The position numbers were made by a program, and so were the translations under genes. Below, in pieces: positions 58,996-64,000 of a DNA stretch of 64,000 nt. The notes beneath the pieces are model-generated. The model did no database searches, was not told where the DNA came from, and saw only the letters and a program-made list of their open reading frames with translations. Each line of letters begins with the position of its first letter. Positions within the stretch are counted from its first letter, which is position 1. Source of the stretch: Streptomyces sp. HUAS MG91 (GTDB taxonomy: Bacteria; Actinomycetota; Actinomycetes; Streptomycetales; Streptomycetaceae); NCBI RefSeq assembly GCF_040529335.1, contig NZ_CP159534.1:6820001-6884000 (forward strand). Reading direction: 5' to 3'.

Positions 58996-59123
58996 GTACC
59001 AGTCTAGGCAGTTGGCGCTGATGTGTCTCGACTGGTTCAGCGCGGTTTCACCGTATTTTGTGGAGGTCGGCGTGTAGCCCGGGACGTGCGGGGGGATGGG
59101 TGAGCCGACGGTGGGGAGAAGTG
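58996..59123. promoter_or_regulatory. Divergent promoter region of the SLOG/TIR cassette
   Basis: Minus-strand TAGACT (59006-59001) lies 5 nt before the SLOG-membrane ATG, suggesting a near-leaderless transcript. Plus-strand TATTTT (59054-59059) is the only AT-rich -10-like hexamer before the TIR gene, whose ribosome site GGGGAG is at 59113-59118. No clear inverted repeat is seen. Confidence 0.4.
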
Positions 59124-61355
59124 ATGGCAGGAGCCAGCCGGATACCGGCCTATTTCAGCCACAGCTACTGGGCGGAGGACCGGGAGCTGAACGAACACTT
59201 CTGGAACCTCTTCTGGAACGAGGGCTTCACCTTCGCGGTCGACCCGAAGACCAATCCCCTCTCGCTCACCCATCTGGAACTGATGATGGATCAGAGCGCC
59301 TGCTTCGTCGGCGTAGTGACGCATCGTCAGGAAGAGCGTAGATATCGGGCGTCGCCCTTCATGGTGCACGAGCACGACCTCGCACTCCAGGCGAGAAAGC
59401 CCCGGCTCGTGTTCATGGAGACCGGGGTGTCGGCCGGGTTCTTCCCGGTGGCCGACGAGCAGCGCATCGTGTTCAACCGCCGCCAACTCCCCGGCGCGGC
59501 AGCGGTGAAGCCCGCGATCCGACGCCTCGTCAGCCGGAGCGGCCCGGTCGGCGGCGCCGCCAAGGGACTGCTCGGCACGGTCGGGCTGATCCTGCCCGAC
59601 GACCCCGCGTACCGGGCGGCCGAGCCGCTCATCCGGCGGGCCGTCGAGGACGTCGGATACCGCGCCCGCACCATCAGCCTGGAGTTCGAGGACCTCTTCG
59701 AGTTCCTGCTCGCCGTCGACGGATGCGACTTCGTCGTCGTCGACGTCGCCTCCCCGTACGCGGTGCCCTGGGTCTTCCCCGAACTGAGCGGCCGCTTCCG
59801 GCCGACCCTCAAGCTGATCCACGAGCCGCCCGACGGCCGGTACGTGCCGCGGCCGTCGAAACTGGTGAGCGGATCCGCCCTCCGGGCGGCCGAGCCGGCG
59901 GACCGCATCACGGTGCGCTGGAGCGACCCGGAGGAACTCGCCGGCCGGGTCCAGGACCTGGTCGCCCGCTTCTACCAGCCACGGCTGGAGTTCGAGACCC
60001 ACGAGGAGGGAGTCGGATACTTCCGCAGCCTCGGCCGGGCCCAGGGCAGCATTTTCCTCAGCAACGCCCGCGGGGACGACGCGCTGGCCCAGCGCGTCGG
60101 CCGCAGCCTCGAACTGCAGAACCTCTCGTACTTCCACTACCTGCGCCGCAACACCATCGAACTCGGCGCCGACTGGCGCAGCCAGCTGTACGCGAACGTG
60201 GCCGCGTGCCGGATGTTCCTGCCGCTGATCAGCCAGTACTACTGGGAGAGCGAGTACTGCCGGGAGGAGTACGACATCGCCGAACGCCTGCGCGCCGACG
60301 GCCGACTGGTGATCCTGCCGTACTTCCTCGGCCCCGGAGTGGCACGGCAGGTCAGCTTCCAGGGCCGGGCCATCGGCCACCTCTCCCAGGACGAACAGGT
60401 CGCGGTCATCAGCCGTGACGTGGACAACGAGTTCGTCGAGCGCCGCAGGCTGGAGGAGCGCGGCGCCACGGCCGGGGAGGAGCGGGGCGCCGCGGCCGGC
60501 GAGCCCGCCCGGGGCAGCCGGTGCGACATCGCGCTCGTCACGCTCCTGCCCGAGGCCCATGACGCGCTGCGCCGGCATCTGGAGACGTCCGGCGCGCCCG
60601 TCGGGACCACGCTGCACGACACCGGATGCGAGTGGCTGCGCACCACCATCCAGGCCGTGGGCCGCAGCAGCGCCTACGAGGTGGTGGTGGTCCAGCCGAG
60701 CGGCGACCGCGACGGGGTCGGCAGCGCCGTCGCCGCCACGATCGAGGAACACCGCCCCGAGACGGTGGTCTTCCTCGGAGCCGCCTGCGCCGTCGCCCCC
60801 GACCTCGTACCCGGCGACGTCGTGATCTCCAACCGGCTGCACGGCTTCACACGCGACGAACTGGAACAGAGCTGCCTGCCCCGCCCCGACCGCAGCCACC
60901 TGGCCCACGAAGGCGTGGCCGCGCTCGGCGACAGCATGCGCCTCAACTACACCTACTGGACCGAGAAGGTGTACGAGCGACCGCCCGGCGGCCCCCGGAG
61001 CACCGGACCGCGTGTCGTGGTCGGCCCCATCGCCTCGGGGGACGCGCCGGTCGGCGGCAGCGGCGACCCGGCCCTGCGGCCGGTGATCGGCGCCTGGCCC
61101 GGGCTGGCCGCCGTCGAGCTCGGGGGCGCGGACGCTGCGGGAGCCGTCACCCGGATCCGCAGGAGCGGCCGGACGGACGTGTCGTTCTCCGTGGTGTGCG
61201 CCGTGGCCGGCACCGTCACCGACGGCATCTCCGTCAACTCGGCGCGGCCGGAGCACGAGAAGGCCTGGAAACAGTACGCGGCCGACGTGGCCGCCACCCT
61301 GATCCTGGAAGCGATCCGGCTGGCCTGGCCCACCCCGCCCAGGAGAGACGCATGA
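59124..61355 (+). CDS. TIR-Rossmann-TIR-nucleosidase fusion, probable NAD-type signalling enzyme
   Basis: 743 residues. About 1-110: TIR-like (PAYFSHSYWAEDRELNEHFW and SPFMVHEHDLAL, possible catalytic E83). About 148-240: Rossmann-like, TVGLILPDDPAYRAAEPLIR and DGCDFVVVDVASPYAVPWVF. About 308-435: canonical TIR, SIFLSNARGDDALAQRVGRSL to WESEYCREEYDIAERL with catalytic E382. About 466-735: purine nucleoside phosphorylase/MTAN-like, DIALVTLLPEAHDAL, VVFLGAACAVAPDLVPGDVVIS, AAVELGGADAAG, AVAGTVTDGISV. ATG 59124 follows GGGGAG at 5 nt. The RyR gene overlaps its stop. Inference: TIR domains cleave NAD+ and the nucleosidase part makes, edits or senses the product. Confidence 0.8.
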   Translation: MAGASRIPAYFSHSYWAEDRELNEHFWNLFWNEGFTFAVDPKTNPLSLTHLELMMDQSACFVGVVTHRQEERRYRASPFMVHEHDLALQARKPRLVFMETGVSAGFFPVADEQRIVFNRRQLPGAAAVKPAIRRLVSRSGPVGGAAKGLLGTVGLILPDDPAYRAAEPLIRRAVEDVGYRARTISLEFEDLFEFLLAVDGCDFVVVDVASPYAVPWVFPELSGRFRPTLKLIHEPPDGRYVPRPSKLVSGSALRAAEPADRITVRWSDPEELAGRVQDLVARFYQPRLEFETHEEGVGYFRSLGRAQGSIFLSNARGDDALAQRVGRSLELQNLSYFHYLRRNTIELGADWRSQLYANVAACRMFLPLISQYYWESEYCREEYDIAERLRADGRLVILPYFLGPGVARQVSFQGRAIGHLSQDEQVAVISRDVDNEFVERRRLEERGATAGEERGAAAGEPARGSRCDIALVTLLPEAHDALRRHLETSGAPVGTTLHDTGCEWLRTTIQAVGRSSAYEVVVVQPSGDRDGVGSAVAATIEEHRPETVVFLGAACAVAPDLVPGDVVISNRLHGFTRDELEQSCLPRPDRSHLAHEGVAALGDSMRLNYTYWTEKVYERPPGGPRSTGPRVVVGPIASGDAPVGGSGDPALRPVIGAWPGLAAVELGGADAAGAVTRIRRSGRTDVSFSVVCAVAGTVTDGISVNSARPEHEKAWKQYAADVAATLILEAIRLAWPTPPRRDA

Positions 61356-61663
61356 TCCGACGGAACAGGCGACAGCCGTGGACGCCCCCGCCTCCCGGCA
61401 GCGACGTGAAGGTCCCCGACAGCCTCCACGCCCTGATCGAGATCCTCGCCGAGGAGGCCCACGACAACTGGGCCCGGCAACGCCTCTCCGAGGGCTGGCG
61501 GTACGGGCCCCGGCTGAGCCGGCGACGCAGGACGCACCCCCTGCTGATCCCGTACTCCGCGCTCACGCACGAGCAGCAGGAGGCGGACCGGGTGGTCGCC
61601 ATGGGGTCGGTGAAGGTGATCCTCCGCCATGGGTACACGCTTCAGGAGCCCGGCGGCCGGTGA
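61352..61663 (+). CDS. RyR-domain protein
   Basis: 103 residues. After a basic N-terminus (IRRNRRQPWTPPPPG), residues 22-95 match the ryanodine-receptor repeat domain: LAEEAHDNWARQRLSEGWRYGP, then RRTHPLLIPYSALTHEQQEADR and the closing helix VKVILRHGY. Prokaryotic RyR domains occur in nucleotide-signalling conflict loci beside SLOG and TIR proteins and are thought to bind a ligand or partner. ATGA overlap with the TIR gene and a 13-nt gap to the next SLOG gene indicate one operon. Confidence 0.85.
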   Translation: MIRRNRRQPWTPPPPGSDVKVPDSLHALIEILAEEAHDNWARQRLSEGWRYGPRLSRRRRTHPLLIPYSALTHEQQEADRVVAMGSVKVILRHGYTLQEPGGR

Positions 61664-61676
61664 AAAGGGGCGCTAC

Positions 61677-62195
61677 ATGACCACCATCGCGGTGACCGGG
61701 CACATCGACCTGACGGAGAGCACCTCCGCCCTGGTGCGCGACGCCCTGGACGCACTGCTGCGGAGCTATGCCGCCGACGGGGAACTGGTCGGGGTCTCCT
61801 GTCTCGCCAGAGGCGCCGACTCCCTCTTCGCGGAGGCGGTGCTCGCCGTCGGCGGCCGGCTGGCGGTCGTCATCCCTTCCCGCGACTACCGGCGCGCCCG
61901 GGTGCGGCCCGAACACGCTCCGGTGTTCGACCGTCTGGTGAAGGCCGCCCACGACGTCGTCGTCCTGCCGATCGAGACCGCCGGCCGCCAGGCGTACGAG
62001 GCGGCGAACAGTGTCCTGGTGGAGCGTGCCGACCGGCTCGTCGCCGTCTGGGACGGCACTCCGCCCACCGGCCGAGGGGGCGGCACCGCCGACACCGTGC
62101 TGGAGGCCCGGGCGGCGGGCATCCCCGTCGACGTGGTGTGGCCCGACGGATCCGGGCGCACCCGCGATGCCCCGCGACCGGGCCGAGGTCAGTAA
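61677..62195 (+). CDS. SLOG-family protein (DprA/LOG-like)
   Basis: 172 residues of SLOG fold: AVTGHIDLTESTSALVRDAL, VGVSCLARGADSLFAEAVL, LAVVIPSRDYRRARV and the ligand loop LVAVWDGTPPTGRGGGTADTV. It has no membrane segment, so it is the soluble counterpart of the SLOG-membrane protein at the other end of the cassette. ATG 61677 has AAGGGG (61665-61670) 6 nt upstream; a longer start at 61629 lies inside the RyR gene. Predicted to bind or process the cassette's nucleotide signal. Confidence 0.82.
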   Translation: MTTIAVTGHIDLTESTSALVRDALDALLRSYAADGELVGVSCLARGADSLFAEAVLAVGGRLAVVIPSRDYRRARVRPEHAPVFDRLVKAAHDVVVLPIETAGRQAYEAANSVLVERADRLVAVWDGTPPTGRGGGTADTVLEARAAGIPVDVVWPDGSGRTRDAPRPGRGQ

Positions 62196-62648
62196 CGTGG
62201 GCGCGAAGATCCAGCACCCGCTGGTTGGTGTTGAAGGCTCCGAACCCGGCCATGGAACCGCTGTTGTCACTCCCGGAGATCGCGGACCGTCCGCAGACCT
62301 CCTTCCACGTCGGCACCAGACCGTCGATGTTGAACAGATGCACCGCGTTGTTGAGGGCGCCGGCATCGCCGTTGGCCGCCGCCCAGTTGTCGGCACGTAG
62401 TTGTGGAACACACAGCCGACCGTCGGTACCGCGCTGACGATCCTTGTGTTGTCGCAGCGGATCTGGTCGGCGAAGCCGCCGTTCTCCAGGTCGCCGCCCG
62501 CGACGTCCATGAACACGGCGGGAGTCGACTCCACTGTCTGCCCCGGGATCTTCGGGTTGCCCTGGAGTGCGACCGCGACGCCGACCTTCATCACCTGCGG
62601 GTCGCTGGTGTTCGGGCCGGTCAGCGTCGGCCCCCAGGCGTAGGTGGC
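62190..62648 (-). pseudogene. Frameshifted remnant of an exported protein
   Basis: Two adjacent minus-strand frames read as one protein. Upstream part (about 62648-62390): ATYAWGPTLTGPNTSDP, VAVALQGNPKIPGQTVES, NTRIVSAVPTVGCVFHNYVPT. The other frame continues ADNWAAANGDAGALNN, HLFNIDGLVPTWKEVCGRSA, FGAFNTNQRVLDLRA. The join is near 62390. No start or signal peptide remains. Cys-containing style and the N-terminal GPN-type repeats resemble exported streptomycete nuclease-like (NucA/B) proteins, but the family is uncertain. This is all I see in the 654-nt gap besides unassigned sequence at 62650-62849. Confidence 0.6.
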
Positions 62649-62849
62649 GTCCGCGGTCACGCTGTGGTGGTCGTGGGGGTGGTCGACGGGGGCTCCCGTG
62701 CGATCGCCCTGAATCCAAAGGCTTCTGGGGCGACGCCGGATGTGGAGGATCTTCGCGGAGCCCCCACAGTGTGGGGAGAACTGCACAAGTCTGGCGGAGG
62801 ACATACCGCACAGTCATGAGGGATTGTGAGAGATGAGAGGGTGAGACCC

Positions 62850-64000
62850 ATGAGTGAGACCACCCCCGAGACCCTCCAATACCGCTTTGACGGGCCAGAA
62901 CAGGCGCCAGTACTGATCTTGGGACCCTCACTCGGTACGACATGGCACATGTGGGACCGGCAGATCCCGGAGCTGATCAAGCACTGGAGGGTGTTCCGGT
63001 TCGACCTCCCGGGACACGGCGGCGCCCCCGCCCACCCGGCCGGATCCGTCGCCGAGCTCGCCGAGCGGGTGCTGGCCACGCTCGACGCGGTGGGCGTGCA
63101 GCGGTTCGGGTACGCGGGCTGCTCCCTGGGCGGCGCGATCGGCGCGGAGCTGGCGCTGCGCCACCCCGAGCGCGTCGCGTCGCTGGGGCTGATAGCCGCC
63201 TCGCCCCGCTTCGGCACCGCCGACGAGTTCCGCCAGCGCGGCGTCATCGTGCGCAGCAACGGCCTCGACCCCATCGCCCGTACGTCGCCGGAGCGCTGGT
63301 TCACGGCCGGGTTCGCCGCCGCGCAGCCCGCCATCACCGACTGGGCCGTGCAGATGGTCCGCACCACCGACCCGGGCTGCTACATCGCCTCCTGCGAGGC
63401 CCTCGCCGCCTTCGACATCCGTACGGAACTGGGCGAGGTCGGCGTCCCCACGCTGGTCCTCGTCGGCTCGGACGACCAGGTCACCGGACCCGCCGAGGCC
63501 CGTACGCTCGTCGCCGGCATACCGGACGCCCGGCTCGCCGTCGTCCCCGGCGCCTCCCACCTGGCCCCCGTCGAGCAGCCGGCCGCGGTGACCGACCTGC
63601 TCGTGCGGCACTTCACCTCCGCGTGGCTGCCCGGCTTCGAGACCGGCCAGCACGCCATCCAGGCCGCCCCGCCCAAGCCGGTCCTCGCGCCGACGCCCCC
63701 GCCGGTCGCCCCGGTCGCCGAGATCACCGCGGCGATCCGGCAGCCCGAGGCAGCGGTCCGCCCCGACCCGCACGAGGTGGGGCTCAAGGTGCGCCGCGAA
63801 GTGCTGGGCGACGCCCACGTCGACCAGGCGCTCGCCGCCGCCGACGAGTTCTCCGGCGACTTCCAGGAGTTCATCACGCGCTATGCCTGGGGCGAGATCT
63901 GGAGCCGCCCCGGCCTCGACCGCCGGATGCGCTCCTCGGTGACCCTCACGGCCCTCGTCGCGGGCGGCCACTTCGGCGAGCTGGCCTTCCACACCCGCGC
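62850..64000 (+). CDS. pcaL: PcaL: 3-oxoadipate enol-lactonase fused to 4-carboxymuconolactone decarboxylase (gene leaves window)
   Basis: At least 383 residues; the end is beyond the window. Residues about 1-265 are an alpha/beta hydrolase with nucleophile Ser in YAGCSLGGAIGAEL, Asp in VLVGSDDQV and His in PGASHLAPVEQP, the PcaD enol-lactonase. After a Pro-rich linker (about 270-290: PPKPVLAPTPPPVAPVAE) a second domain starts VRREVLGDAHVDQALAAADEFSGDFQEFITRYAWGEIWSRPGLD, the PcaC decarboxylase. Such fusions are typical of actinobacteria and complete protocatechuate ring breakdown to 3-oxoadipate. ATG 62850; GAGAGG upstream. Confidence 0.93.
   Translation, partial: MSETTPETLQYRFDGPEQAPVLILGPSLGTTWHMWDRQIPELIKHWRVFRFDLPGHGGAPAHPAGSVAELAERVLATLDAVGVQRFGYAGCSLGGAIGAELALRHPERVASLGLIAASPRFGTADEFRQRGVIVRSNGLDPIARTSPERWFTAGFAAAQPAITDWAVQMVRTTDPGCYIASCEALAAFDIRTELGEVGVPTLVLVGSDDQVTGPAEARTLVAGIPDARLAVVPGASHLAPVEQPAAVTDLLVRHFTSAWLPGFETGQHAIQAAPPKPVLAPTPPPVAPVAEITAAIRQPEAAVRPDPHEVGLKVRREVLGDAHVDQALAAADEFSGDFQEFITRYAWGEIWSRPGLDRRMRSSVTLTALVAGGHFGELAFHTR

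Noticed and set aside
61563..62804. Single long minus-strand frame across the SLOG gene
   Set aside because: Only the part above about 62390 looks like a protein; the rest is antisense to the SLOG gene, and the real continuation is in another frame.
1..64000. tRNA, rRNA and CRISPR arrays
   Set aside because: No cloverleaf-type anticodon/T-loop sequences, rRNA-like blocks or spaced direct repeats were noticed on either strand by reading; no scan was run.

Overview
The window is high-GC actinobacterial chromosome and almost certainly from a Streptomyces. Codon third positions are overwhelmingly G/C, GTG/TTG starts are frequent, several genes look leaderless, and the content is typical of the genus (GH46 chitosanase, RNase Sa-type ribonuclease, DUF5709 and DUF5955 proteins, paired histidine kinases and LuxR regulators, P450, MocR and ROK regulators). 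From memory, the order aceB - allR - allB/alc - GntR - sugar ABC - ROK kinase resembles the allantoin and sugar-kinase region of S. coelicolor; I could not check this.

Layout. 1-3.3 kb: purine catabolism, with an 8-oxoguanine deaminase-type amidohydrolase between two NCS2 purine permeases. 3.3-6.3 kb: chitosanase, hotdog thioesterase, a hypothetical protein and a histidine phosphatase. 6.5-10.7 kb: a SNF2 helicase/SWIM-protein pair. 10.7-14.3 kb: small enzymes, and an alanine-type aminotransferase that overlaps a C39-like cysteine protease gene and faces an HxlR regulator. 14.6-17.3 kb: exported VWA and companion proteins. 17.4-21.4 kb: arginine deiminase pathway (arcD-arcA) divergent from a baeRF-like protein. 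21.4-23.6 kb: serine protease, SRPBCC protein, HipA-like kinase. 23.8-36.3 kb: glyoxylate/allantoin module (malate synthase, a MobA-like transferase, IclR-type AllR, allantoinase, allantoicase) split by an accessory block (MocR, universal stress protein, two-component system with a divergent FtsX-type ABC transporter). 36.3-45 kb: SDR, EamA transporter, RNase Sa homologue, second two-component system, ROK repressor, P450 and a broken thioesterase. 45-53.3 kb: a GntR-controlled sugar locus (Gfo/Idh/MocA dehydrogenase, duplicated binding proteins, permease, ATPase) followed by a ROK kinase. 53.3-57.9 kb: DUF5709, MsrA, amidohydrolase, catalase with an ankyrin partner. 57.9-62.2 kb: a probable nucleotide-signalling conflict cassette. 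62.2-64 kb: a decayed exported-protein gene and the start of a PcaD-PcaC fusion of the beta-ketoadipate pathway.

The most unusual region is 57.9-62.2 kb. A SLOG domain joined to four membrane segments is divergent from a 743-residue protein that reads as TIR-like / Rossmann-like / canonical TIR / purine-nucleosidase-like. That gene overlaps a RyR-domain gene, which is followed by a DprA/LOG-like SLOG gene. The domain set parallels NAD-derived signalling: TIR enzymes make (cyclic) ADP-ribose, SLOG and RyR domains are found in eukaryotic TRPM and ryanodine channels, and the SLOG-membrane protein would be the natural effector.

Operator families can be read directly. TTGTC-CT/CG-GACAA palindromes link the dehydrogenase, GntR and ABC promoters. 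An AllR-like TTCC-N7-GGAA site sits inside the spacer of the aceB promoter and recurs at the allR/allB divide. A 21-bp element is shared by two membrane-protein promoters near the second two-component system. Six intergenic loci carry a dispersed cruciform-forming repeat with the core GGGGCGCGGGGAACTGCGCG; one copy supplies the last codons of a gene.
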